In this document: one piece after another, positions 1 through 9,255 of the stretch | Position numbering within the stretch: position 1 is the stretch's first letter | How the letters are laid out: each line of letters starts with the position of its first letter | NCBI RefSeq assembly: GCF_947507565.1 | Contig: NC_089188.1 | Span: forward strand, 2,108,001 to 2,172,000 | Source of the DNA: Oscarella lobularis | Lineage: Eukaryota > Porifera > Homoscleromorpha > Homosclerophorida > Oscarellidae | Direction: 5' to 3' | DNA length: 64,000 nucleotides | The notes under the pieces: model-generated | Database searches by the model: none | What the model was told of the DNA's origin: nothing | Seen by the model: only the letters and a program-made list of their open reading frames with translations | Program-made: the position numbers and the translations under genes

Positions 1-1011
1 TCAAAGAAGAATTCACATGATTTACTTATGGGAGTATGGTTATAGAAACCTGGAGTTCCTCCCGTCATTGCTGCAACGTGCGCCTTAGCCACATCGCGTA
101 CATCAACAAAGGGGATACCGATATCGGGAACGGATGACGCTTGGCGTTTTAGCAACATGAGAATAAACTGAAAAAATAATTCAATCAGCTATTGATTTTT
201 TTAGACAAACCCACTCCATGTGACGCGGACACTTTCGGTAGAATGAGCGGGCCAAAAACAACCGCCGGATGAATGGTAATTAGCTCAAATTTCTTATCAC
301 CTATACACAGAAAATGATTTTTATAGTCGCATTCAAATTTCGCCAAACTCCCCTTCCAATTTCTCAACAAATTCCCGAATCGCCTTCTCGGCGTACGTCT
401 TGCTTGCTTCATATGGACGGCATCGCGGAGACTCCGGATCCGTCCAGTCGTCCGGCGTGTAAACGTAATCACGTGGCTTCCCCTCATTTCCGGCCAAACC
501 GCCTCGAAAATGACGTCCCATTCTGTAGTAGACTATACGTCTAGTGAGCTCACTTGATATAGCAGCAAAAGAACTCGTCAAAACGACGCGTTTCACCGTG
601 CCAGCCTCGACGCACGCTTGGAGAACGCGTTTCGATCCGTCGACGGCGGGCCGAATCAATTCTTGGGGATCGCGAGGAAGGTCGAGAGTACATGGCGACG
701 CGACGTGGTGAACGTACGTGCATCCGGCGACGGCTCTATACAATCAAAAAACGCTCGTACGTGTCCCATCGATTGCTGGTATATCCGGAACCCGGTACCT
801 ACTCTTTCCAGCCTTCATCTTTGTTAAGATCGGCGGAGAAGAGCTCGAGATCGGGAAAGGCCTCCCGAAGCGGTTTCGTCGACGATTCGTTGTTCACGTC
901 TCGAACCGTTCCGCGAACGCGGTATTTCTTTTCGGCGAGCAAGCCCGCGACGACGTGAGTGGCTATGAATCCCGAAGCGCCGGTGACGAGAACGAGAGGG
1001 AGCTGCGACAT
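1..1011 (-). CDS. Extended short-chain dehydrogenase/reductase, DFR-like, array copy 1 (3' end off the window)
   Basis: NAD(P)-dependent reductase of the extended SDR family, closest in pattern to plant dihydroflavonol 4-reductase and animal relatives; the substrate is unknown. Exon 1 (799-1011) starts with ATG and carries the Rossmann dinucleotide motif TGASGFIATHV. The next exons give YVHHVAS, LTSS (catalytic Ser region) and YEASKTYAEK, which has the catalytic YxxxK. They continue to VTIHP-like and VPDIGIPFVDVRDVAKAH segments, the last at about positions 60-160. The reading frame is broken by short introns, for example near 480-545. The last three exons seen in its sister copies lie beyond position 1, so this copy is incomplete here but not visibly broken. 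It is almost identical to positions 4263-5275 (copy 4), with an offset of about 4263 bp, which indicates recent duplication. Three TGCGTCA motifs lie just upstream. Confidence 0.8.
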
Positions 1012-1050
1012 CTTGCGGATCGAGGGCGTCTTTGTTCCGGCTTTTACCCG

Positions 1051-1098
1051 GAATGCGTCAGGATGCGTCAGAGCCTTCTTTTACATAGGATGCGTCAT
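1051..1098. promoter_or_regulatory. Three TGCGTCA motifs upstream of SDR copy 1
   Basis: The 114 bp gap between copy 1 (starts 1011, minus) and copy 2 (ends 1126) holds three copies of the 7-mer TGCGTCA, two adjacent at 1051-1070 and one near 1092. The 7-mer resembles half of an ATF/AP-1 type site. The near-identical sister copy 4 lacks the cluster in its own upstream region. A regulatory role is inferred only from position and repetition. Confidence 0.3.
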
Positions 1099-1125
1099 AC
1101 CGAGTCATTAATTATCTGCAATTGC

Positions 1126-2587
1126 CTAGTCCTTGTTCTCTCGACCCTTGAAGCCTGCCATCTTTGGGACAACCTGATGTTCAATAAGGCTGTATGCTGT
1201 GTCGATGGCGCTCTCTTTTGCTGTTGTAGGCTCGACGCCCAAATCTTCTTTTGTCTGCATCAAAAAATTAGAGCAAGATGTCAGATATATTCAAAAACAT
1301 TGCCTGAGAATTTTCGTATTTCACATAACTTCTTATCCACGAGTAGGCCATCTTCACTCTAGAGTCGACCAGCTGGGCAAACCACAATGTCGTCTTCCAC
1401 ATATTTCGCAAAGGAACACGATAGCCTGATAATCCCATTAGTTAAATTTATCTAGAACGCAAAATATATTGCCTTGGGGGTTGAATTCATCAGCAAGAAT
1501 GCGTGCAAAGGCCCTCATCGAGAGAGTATCAGTCCACAAAATATACCGCTCACCTTCAATAGAAAACATGTATCTCTCTCTTAGAGTCCTTATTACAAAA
1601 GTCACCTGAGACTCCTTTTGTCATTGCGGCGACGTGAGCCTTACTCACGTCTCGGACGTCAGTAAACGGAATCATGAGATCAGGAACAGACGGAAATTCA
1701 CTTTTCATTAAAACAGCAAGAAGCTAGGAAGGAACAAAAATTTTTAGAACTAATTCTGTTAATTAATTAAATTAATCTTTTAGTCGCACCCCAAGCGACG
1801 TGGAGGGCTCAAAAATTATTGGTCCAAAAACGCCAGCCGGATGAATAGTGACAAACTCAAATTTTTTTTCACCTGCAAACTATTTTTAATTAAATCGCCA
1901 ATTAACATCGAAAAGAAACTTGCCTTCCAACTTCTCGACAAACTCCCGAGCCATTTTCTCCGCATACGTCTTGCCCGCTTCGTACGGGGGACATCGCGAC
2001 CATTCGGGATCGGTCCAGTCTTCTTTCGTGTAGACGTGACCGCGAGGCTTGCCCTCATTCCCAACGAAACCGGCTAGAAAAAAAGAAATAGAAAGAGACT
2101 CTTCCCCGCCGACTTTAATTAATTAATTAATTAATTAATTACTCGACATGGTCGCAATCGAACTCGTCATAACGACGCGCTTCACCGTTCCAGCTTCGAC
2201 GCACGCTTCGAGAACGCGTCTCGTTCCGTCGACGGCGGGTCGAATCAATTCGTCGGGATGACTTGGCAATCGAGAGGGAAATGGTGACGCCGTGTGATGA
2301 ACGTACGTGCATCCGGCAACGGCTCTGAAACGTAGAATAATCGATCGTTGTGGGGTCGTATTTCACGCCTTTTCTCACTCTTTCCAGCCGTCGTCTTTGT
2401 TGAGATCGGCGGAAAAGAGCTCGATCTCCGGAAAGGTGTCGCGAAGCGGTTTGGTGCGAGTTTCGTTCGTCGCGTCGCGAACGGTGCCGCGAACGCGGTA
2501 CTTCTTTTCGGCGAGAAGAGCGGCGACGACGTTGGAGCCGATGTAGCCCGATGCGCCGGTGACGAGAACGCGAGGGAGCTCTGACAT
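1126..2587 (-). CDS. Extended short-chain dehydrogenase/reductase, DFR-like, array copy 2
   Basis: Complete eight-exon copy. It starts at the ATG at 2587 with MSELPRVLVTGASGYIGSN (nucleotide-binding motif). It then has YVHHTAS, the VVMTSS catalytic Ser region, YEAGKTYAEK (YxxxK), FVTIHPAGVFGP, VPDLMIPFTDVRDVSKAH and ERYILWTD. The last exon ends KMAGFKGRENKD with TAG at 1126-1128. The predicted length of about 330 residues is usual for the family. All catalytic residues (Ser, Tyr, Lys) are present, so it should be an active reductase; the substrate cannot be told. It is more diverged from copies 1 and 4 than they are from each other. Its last exon is nearly repeated at 3353-3500, and its exon 1 plus the start of exon 2 at 3492-3772, which marks it as a relative of the parent of the hybrid pseudogene. 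Its introns include a TTAA microsatellite near 2118-2142. Confidence 0.8.
2118..2142. repeat. TTAA-type microsatellite
   Basis: About six tandem TAAT/TTAA units lie in an intron of SDR copy 2. Similar short runs recur in introns across the window, for example at 3961, 39830 and 60471. Confidence 0.8.
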
Positions 2588-2684
2588 CCTTCGGTTGTAT
2601 CACGTTTCCGAGCCGAGTGCGCTGGCTGGCCTACGTCACATGCTGTGAAATGTAGCATAACGTCTGTCACTTGCTTCTTCAGTC

Positions 2685-3267
2685 TTATTCCTCTTCTTTT
2701 TTCTCTCGGCTCTTTAAACCTGCCATCTTTGGGATGATTCCGTGCTCAATGAGACTGTATGCTGAGTCAAAGGAGCACTCCTTCAGTCCAATCGGTTCGA
2801 TACCCAAATCGTCTTTCGTCTGAAACACAAAATCTTAATTCATAGGGTGGCCAAAGTATAGGCTCTTTGCCTTAGAAATGTCACATGTCACACGACATCC
2901 CAGAAGGTTGTAGATAATCTTTGCCTGGACACTAAACAACGTGCCTATCCACAGTGTCATTTTCCACATATTGGCCACAGGAACTCGGTAACCTAACAAA
3001 TCCATCTTACCCCCAAGCACTTCACGTTTCTACCTTACCTTGGGGATTGAATTCCTCGGCAAGAATGTGCGCCAATGTCCTCAATGAAGGACTCTCGCTC
3101 CACAATATATAGCGCTGACCTGAGATTAGATAACGTAAAGAAGAAAAGAATTGTCTGCTCTTTTGATGAGAACAACCTGAAACTCCCTTGGTCATAGCTG
3201 CAACGTGAGCCTTACTCACATCTCGAACGTCAACAAAGGGAACCATTATATCGGGAACAGATGACAT
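2685..3267 (-). pseudogene. 5'-truncated SDR fragment (exons 5-8 only)
   Basis: Only the C-terminal part of the dehydrogenase is present. It runs from SSVPDIMVPFVDVRDVSKAH (start near 3267) through GQRYILWSESPSLR, GYRVPVANMWKMTLW and the last exon, which ends LKSREKKEE with TAA at 2685. It lacks exons 1-4, hence the Rossmann motif and the catalytic Ser and YxxxK, and cannot encode an active enzyme alone. It is almost identical to 5406-5985 in copy 5, with an offset of about 2718-2721 bp, including the intron sequences and some 3' flank. It is therefore a recent partial duplicate. A chimeric transcript spliced to the exon 1 of the hybrid just upstream on the same strand is conceivable but not supported. 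Confidence 0.75.
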
Positions 3268-3352
3268 TTTGACAATCCGTGGTCATACCTACATTGTAGT
3301 CTTTATTATAGGGCTCTGATTGTGTAGTCATTAATTAATTATCTGCAATTGC

Positions 3353-3772
3353 CTAGTCCTTGTTCTCTCGACCCTTGAAGCCAGAGCTCTGCTTGAAGCC
3401 TGCCATCTTTGGGACAACCTGAGGCTGTAGGTATGCTGTGTCGATGCCGCGCTCTCTTTTGCTGTTGTAGGCTCGACGCCCAAATCTTCTTTTGTCTGCA
3501 CCGGCAACGGCTCTGAAACGAAGAATAATCGATCGTTGTGGGGTGGCATTTCACGCCTTTTCTCACTCTTTCCAGCCGTCGTCTTTGTGGAGATCGGCGG
3601 AAAAGAGCTCGATCTCCGGGAAGCGGTTGGGTTGCGAGTTTCGTTCGTCGCGCGCGTCGCGAACGGTGCCGCGAACGCGGTACTTCTTTTCGGCGAGCAA
3701 GCGGGCGACGACGTGAGTGGCTATGAAGCTCGAAGCGCCAGTAACGAGAACGAGAGGGAGCTCCTTCGACAT
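3353..3772 (-). pseudogene. Deletion hybrid of an SDR gene (exon 1 fused to the last exon)
   Basis: Exon 1 (3563-3772) is open and carries TGASSFIATHV, so the nucleotide-binding motif is slightly altered. After the first intron, the start of exon 2 (RAVAG, near 3500-3515) runs straight into the last exon, recognised by QTKEDLGVEPTTAKES. All sequence for exons 2-7 is missing at that junction. The fused last exon also carries small indels: extra bases at about 3450 and a missing or altered stretch near 3430 relative to copy 2. These shift its frame, so the usual end KMAGFKGRENKD is read only in pieces. The protein would lack the catalytic residues. The junction lies at a TGCA shared by both parent sequences. 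Confidence 0.75.
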
Positions 3773-3815
3773 TTTTGATATCGATATTCGATAACGTGCG
3801 TCAACAATTATTTAT

Positions 3816-5275
3816 TCATTCGTCTTTGTCTTGGTCCTCTCCTTTGAAACCCGCCATTTTCGGAACAATTTCATGTTCAATGAGACTGTACGCCGTCTCC
3901 ATGAGGCTCTTTTTCAATCCAATGAGCTCGACACCAAGCTCTTTCACCTGCAGCGAGAAAATTAATTAATTAACCATCAGACTGTGTGGCGCGAAATATA
4001 GATTCCTTGCCTGGGAATTATCAAATTTCAAATGGGATCCCAGAAATGCGTATAAAAGCTCAGCCTTCTTGTCAAACAGCTTGCCAATCCACAACGTTAT
4101 CTTCCACATTTTGGACACAGGAACACGGTAACCTTAAATTAATTAATCGTATAAAAAACGCAAAAATATCTTCTGTTGCCTTGGGGATTGAATTTGTCTG
4201 CGAGAATGTGTGCTATGTCCCTCAACGGTTTTGTGTCGGTGTACAAGATATAGCGCTGACCTTTCAAAGAAGAGTTCACATGATTTACTTATGGGAGTAT
4301 GGTTATAGAAACCTGGAGTTCCTCTCGTCATTGCTGCAACGTGCGCCTTAGCCACATCGCGTACATCAACAAAGGGGATACCGATATCGGGAACGGATGG
4401 CACTTGGCGTTTTAGCAACATGAGAATAAACTGAAAAAATAATTCAATCAGCTATTGATTTTTTTAGACAAACCCACTCCATGTGACGCGGACACTTTCG
4501 GTAGAATGAGCGGGCCAAAAACAGCCACCGGATGAATGGTAATTAGCTCAAATTTCTTATCACCTATACACAGAAAATGATTTTTATAGTCGCATTCAAA
4601 TTTCGCCAAACTCCCCTTCCAATTTCTCAACAAATTCCCATGCCGCCTTCTCGGCGTACGTCTTGCTTGCTTCATATGGACGGCATCGCGGAGACTCCGG
4701 ATCCGTCCAGTCGTCCGGCGTGTAAACGTAATCACGTGGCTTCCCCTCATTTCCGGCCAAACCGCCTCGAATAAATTAGAAATTACGTCCCATTCTGTAG
4801 TACGTCTAGTGAGCTCACTTGATATAGCAGCAGCAGCACTCATGAAAACGACGCGTTTCACCGTGCCAGCCTCGACGCACGCTTCGAGAACGCGCTTCGA
4901 TCCGTCGACGGCGGGCCGAATATATTCTTGAGGAGGAAGGTCGATAGTAGCCGGCGACGCGACGTGGTGAACGTACGTGCATCCGGCGACGGCTCTATAC
5001 AATTAAAAAACGCTCGTACGTACGTACGTGTCCCATCGATTGCTGGTATCTGGACCCGGTACCTACTCTTTCCAGCCTTCATCTTTGTTAAGATCGGCGG
5101 AGAAGAGCTCGAGATCGGGAAAGGCCTCCCGAAGCGGTTTCGTCGACGATTCGTTGTTCACGTCTCGAACCGTTCCGCGAACGCGGTATTTCTTTTCGGC
5201 GAGCAAGCCCGCGACGACGTGAGTGGCTATGAATCCCGAAGCGCCGGTGACGAGAACGAGAGGGAGCTGCGACAT
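3816..5275 (-). CDS. Extended short-chain dehydrogenase/reductase, DFR-like, array copy 4 with altered catalytic Ser
   Basis: Complete eight-exon copy. It begins MSQLPLVLVTGASGFIATH (ATG at 5275) and ends KMAGFKGEDQDKDE with TGA at 3816-3818. It is nearly identical to copy 1 over exons 1-5, including the intron sequence. The exon 2 segment reads VVFMSAAAAIS where the other copies read VVLTSSFAAIS or VVMTSSIATMS. The serine of the SDR Ser-Tyr-Lys triad is therefore expected to be alanine here. The YEASK motif for Tyr and Lys is intact. The last exon differs from those of copies 2 and 5. On family knowledge, loss of the Ser usually cripples the enzyme, so this copy may be catalytically weak or have a changed role although its frame is open. 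Confidence 0.78.
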
Positions 5276-5405
5276 CCTTTCGGTTTGGTATGTTGTGGTT
5301 GGTTGTAATCCCGTTTCCGGGGCGCGTAACCCTACGTCAGATCATAGATAATCTATGGTCACATGCTGTGTACGTGCATAATGTCTGTCGCTTGCTTCTT
5401 CAGTC

Positions 5406-6372
5406 TTATTCCTCTTCTTTTTTCTCTCGGCTCTTTAAACCTGCCATCTTTGGGATGATTCCGTGCTCAATGAGACTGTATGCTGAATCAAAGGAGCACT
5501 CCTTCAGTCCAATCGGTTCGATACCCAAATCTTCTTTCATCTGAAACACAAAATCATTCATAGGGTTGCCAAAGTATAGGCTCTTTGCCTTAGAAATGTC
5601 ACATGTCACATGACATCCCAGAAGGTTGTAGATAATCTTTGCCTGGGCACTAAACAACGTGCCTATCCACAGTGTCATTTTCCACATATTGGCCACAGGA
5701 ACTCGGTAACCTAACAAATCCATCTTACCCCCAAGCACTACACGTTTCTACCTTACCTTGGGGATTGAATTCTTCGGCAAGAATGTGCGCCAATGTCCTC
5801 AATGAAGGACTCTCGCTCCACAATATATAGCGCTGACCTAAAATTAGATAACGTAAAGAAGAAAAGAGTTGTCTGCTCTTTTGATGAGAACAACCTGAAA
5901 TTCCCTTGGTCATAGCTGCAACGTGAGCCTTACTCACATCTCGAACGTCAACAAAGGGAACCATTATATCGGGAACAGATGACATTTTGCGCGTCAACAA
6001 AGTCTCAAAGAACTGAAAAAGAAAAATAACGTATTTCTAATTATTTAATTAATTGACGCACTATGTGCGACACAGAAGTACGGGGCAAAATAAGAGGCCC
6101 AAAAACGCCGGCAGGATGAATGGTGACGAGCTCAAATTTCTTTTCGCCTACGCACAAAATATTTTCGTACTATGGCGTCGAAGATATACTGTACAAGCTT
6201 GCCTTCCAATTTCTCGACGAATTCCCAAGCCGCTTTCTCGGCGTACGTCTTGCTCGCTTCGTAGGCGGGGCATCGCTGGGAATCAGGATTCGTCCAGTCA
6301 TCCGGCGTGTAAACGTGATCGTGAGGCTTGTCCTCGTTGCCAAGATAGCCGGCTGGAAGAATTTCCCTCCTT

Positions 6373-6408
<36 letters not shown>

Positions 6409-6846
6409 TACTCGATATAGCGGCAATAGAGCTCGTCAAAATGACGCGTTTCACCGTTCCAGCCTCGGCGCACGCTTCGAGAACGCGCTTCGTTCCGTCG
6501 ACGGCGGGTCGGATCAGTTCGTTGCGATCCCTTGGATTCTCGAAGGGATGCGACGCGAGGTGGTGAACGTACGTGCATCCGGCGACGGCCCTATCGAGAC
6601 GACGCTCGATATCGTATCCAATTGTGCGTTTTCGTACTCTTTCCAGCCGTCGTCTTTGTTGAGATCAGCCGAGACGAGCTCGAGCTCTGGAAAGGCGTCT
6701 TTGAGCGGTTTGGTCGACTTTTCGTTGTTTGCATCGCGAACTGTTCCGCGAACGCGGTATTTCTTTTCCGCGAGCAGAATGGAGACAACGTGAGTGGCTA
6801 TGAAGCCCGACGCGCCAGTGACGAGCACAATAGGGAGCTCCGACAT
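5406..6846 (-). CDS. Extended short-chain dehydrogenase/reductase, DFR-like, array copy 5
   Basis: Complete copy and the most upstream of the array. It starts MSELPIVLVTGASGFIATH (ATG at 6846) and continues DGWKEYENAQ, YVHHLAS, VILTSSIAAIS, PAYEASKTYAEKAAW, ELVTIHPAGVFGPLI, VPDIMVPFVDVRDVSKAH, GQRYILWSES and GYRVPVANMWKM. It ends KSREKKEEE with TAA at 5406. All three catalytic residues are present, so it should be a working NAD(P)H-dependent reductase of unknown substrate. One intron contains a 29 bp CT run. Its 3' half is the source or twin of the truncated fragment at 2685-3267. The 117 bp upstream, up to the SRP RNA terminator, contains a CACGTG E-box near 6866. Confidence 0.82.
6376..6404. 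repeat. CT dinucleotide microsatellite
   Basis: An uninterrupted TC/CT run within the second intron of SDR copy 5. On the coding (minus) strand it is GA-rich. Confidence 0.9.
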
Positions 6847-6962
6847 CTGGAACGTCCGCGCGTCACGTGCTTACTTGAAATCAACTAAAAAGCCAAAAAT
6901 GAGCCGTTTTCTTACGTTACAGCGCCTTTTTGAACCATTTCGCATACGCAGAGTGGAAGAAG

Positions 6963-6968
6963 AAAAAA
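6963..6968 (-). terminator. RNA polymerase III terminator of the SRP RNA gene
   Basis: Six consecutive T residues on the minus strand directly follow the conserved 3' end of the SRP RNA. This is the usual pol III stop signal. Confidence 0.8.
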
Positions 6969-7263
6969 GGAACCGGGTCCTACTGTATTGACTGGGATGC
7001 CATACGCCGACTATTCACGGGTGCGATCCCCCTACTGCTCCACACGGGAACTTTTGCCTGCTCTGTTTCCAGCCTGGGCCGGTATGTTCCTCCTTACCAA
7101 CCTGGACATTCGCAGCTCCCCGCGTCTGCCCATGTTGAAGCCGAGCTTAGGGCGGACACCCGATCGGCATAGCACAACGTATGGCAGGGGTCCCAGTCTC
7201 AAGCAATCCACCGGTTCCAGCTCCGTAGTAGCTCGGTTACAGACGCGCGCCGCCACGTCCAGC
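6966..7263 (-). ncRNA. SRP RNA: Signal recognition particle RNA (7SL/SRP RNA)
   Basis: RNA scaffold of the signal recognition particle, which targets ribosomes making secretory proteins to the ER. Read on the minus strand, about 298 nt match the metazoan 7SL layout from end to end. The 5' domain has GCGCGCGTCTGTAA and the Alu-domain GATTGCTTGAG. The S domain has GCTATGCCGATCGGGTGTCC. The helix 8 region follows with AAGGAGG, CGGCCCAGGCTGGAAAC, GGAGCAG and GGGATCGCACCCGTGAATAG. The 3' end is followed by a T-run at 6963-6968. The 5' end is placed at 7263 by alignment with the known 5' terminus. A TATAAAAGG box sits 24-32 bp upstream. Several open frames across this interval are chance shadows of the RNA gene. 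I recognised it from known 7SL sequence features; no search was run. Confidence 0.93.
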
Positions 7264-7286
7264 TGATACCACGCCCCTCAATATCA

Positions 7287-7295
7287 CCTTTTATA
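7287..7295 (-). promoter_or_regulatory. TATA box of the SRP RNA gene
   Basis: TATAAAAGG on the minus strand, at -32 to -24 from the inferred 5' end at 7263. This is the position expected for an upstream pol III promoter element. Confidence 0.7.
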
Positions 7296-7308
7296 CACGC
7301 GCAACAGT

Positions 7309-7345
7309 AAAGCGTCTTCTATACGCCAAAGCGTCTTCTATACGC
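7309..7345. repeat. Perfect 18-bp direct repeat upstream of the SRP RNA gene
   Basis: AAAGCGTCTTCTATACGC occurs at 7309-7326 and again at 7328-7345, one base apart. It lies about 45-80 bp upstream of the SRP RNA start, where a proximal activator site would lie. The function is not known. Confidence 0.85.
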
Positions 7346-7467
7346 ATCGGAAAAAAGTAGAAAAGGTACAAAAGGGTTCGAAAAAAAGTTCTACCACTTA
7401 TCAACGTGAATAAGTCGGCTCTGTCTTTGAGCGGGCCGTTTCTGACTTGCAGCGCGTTCTGACGCTC

Positions 7468-9135
7468 CTAGGACCGGAATAGGATTGATCTAGACACAAA
7501 ATCCGGCTTATAAATACTCTCCCCCTTTGAAGAGTCTCTCACTTTCGTCCACTTCATTTCTTCTTCGATTTGCTGAGCAAGTTTCTTCTGAGTGATCCAA
7601 TCTCCAGCCTGTCGAGTGAGGGACGCCTCTAGTTGCCTATAGCGCCGATGGGACTTTTCCAGACGCTTTTGAAGCTCGACTCGATCGGCCATATTGGTGC
7701 ACACCTGAGACTGAAAAAAAAAACAATCACATCCATAATACTTGATTATTTTATCTGTTACTCTAAGGTAGTGAGCGTCTTCATGGGCTCCTTTCAACTT
7801 TCTAATGAGATCTCCGTTCTCTATTTGCAGCCTCTTTACGTCTGCCTTGAGACTGGCTACCTCGACTAGCAGCCCCTTAGAAAAAAAATTCAAAAAAGTT
7901 CATATATTATATATCAGATTACCTCATTTTTCTTCATGACGTCTTCGACTCGCATAGGCGACGTCTTATTCGCTGAAAGACTCAGCGTGTCACTCAACGT
8001 CTGCACGTAGGCTCGCTGAGAAATCAACGCCGTCTCGTCGTCACTGTCGGGAACGTTACGCTGAAGCGCCTTCTCCAAAGCATGCTAGACGAAAAATCAA
8101 TAATTATCAATATTTAATTTTTTTGTCTTATATTAATTACTCGCATTCCTCTCTGCTTGCGTTTTTCCGCGACCAAAAGGTCCTGAAATCGTTTTGCGTG
8201 TTCCTGCGCCTTGACGACTTCTCCGCCGAGTTCGCTCAGCTTTCGATTCGCCTCCGTCGTTCGTCGTTCGAATTGCTGAAGCGTTCGCGTTGACAGTTGA
8301 CGCGACTGCATCGTTTCGCGTTTCAGTCGCTCGTTCGTTCGAGCCAATCGCTTCGCCTCTTCGCAGGCCTGATAGAGCTCCATTTCGACGCGTAATTTTG
8401 AATTCTCCGCTTCCATTGCCCGTACGATATGCTCCTTTATCTGCGAGAGAGAAAATGTTCACCTCACTCGAATTGACTTGGTGTTTATTTTACCTGTCGC
8501 TTTAGTTCATCGATTTCGCGGTAAGAAGGCCCTCCGTCGGCGTCTCGCGCTCGTTTCTCCACTTTACCGGCTAGTCGTTCCTCTTCGAGTGCAATTCGCT
8601 CCGATACGAGCTCGCTTTCGCGCAAATCGAGCGCCGTTTTCGTGCCGGCGAGTCGCTCGGACAAATCGGCGAGACGATCGTTCTGTTCGACGATTTCCCG
8701 CTTCGCTGCGTCGAGTTTCTCCGTCCAGTTCGACTTCTCGCGCATAAATGCCTTGCGTTCGGCGGCGAACGCCGTTTCGCGACGTCCCAACTCGCGCCGA
8801 TCGACGTCGAGCTCGCGCTGAAGCGTTTCGTGGCGTTTTTTCGACGATAGAACGTCTTTGTACTCGTTTTCGAACAGAGCGGCGGCTCGTTTGAGATCGC
8901 GCACTAGGTTCGCGTTTGGGGCGTGGACAGCGGATAGTCGAGCGCGGAGATTCTTTAGTAGGGGCGCTTCGCTGGACGACGCTGTCATCGCTTTCGTTTC
9001 GGCCGCTTCTAGAGCTTCTAGAACGCGATCGTTCTTCTCGTGGATGGTTTCGAGTGAGGACGTGAGTTTGGCGAAGAGGGAGAGAGCCTCTTCGGCGGCG
9101 GAAGAAGGCGGCGGCGTCGAAGTGTTTTCGTTCAT
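7468..9135 (-). CDS. Coiled-coil protein of unknown family
   Basis: Gene of about five exons encoding roughly 470 residues that are nearly all predicted alpha-helical coiled coil. Exon 1 (about 8490-9135) begins MNENTSTPPPSSAAEEALSL. It continues with long charged heptad stretches rich in Glu, Arg, Lys and Leu, such as RRELGRRETAFAAERKAF and LDLRESELVSERIAL. Exon 2 (about 8146-8441) continues with MEAENSKLRVEMELYQ. Shorter exons follow (about 7925-8085, 7765-7875 and 7468-7710) and end SRSILFRS. There is no signal peptide, membrane segment or catalytic motif. The start at 9135 is the first ATG of the open exon and lies 120 bp downstream of the dynein stop codon on the same strand. I do not recognise the family. 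Its neighbour is an axonemal dynein, so a ciliary or centrosomal role is possible, but that is a guess. Confidence 0.7.
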
Positions 9136-9255
9136 CTTGGAGGGTCGCTACGAGACAGGAGTTCCCCGGACCTCGTCTACACGTGCCCTATAAACAATTC
9201 GTAAATGCTATTAATTAACTCTCAGATGTAAAATAGAAAACTAGCGATGCTCCCT

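Noticed and set aside
6988-7266. Open frames of 74-92 codons on both strands over the SRP RNA region
   Set aside because: The DNA matches the conserved SRP RNA along its whole length. The frames have no protein family pattern and are chance openings.
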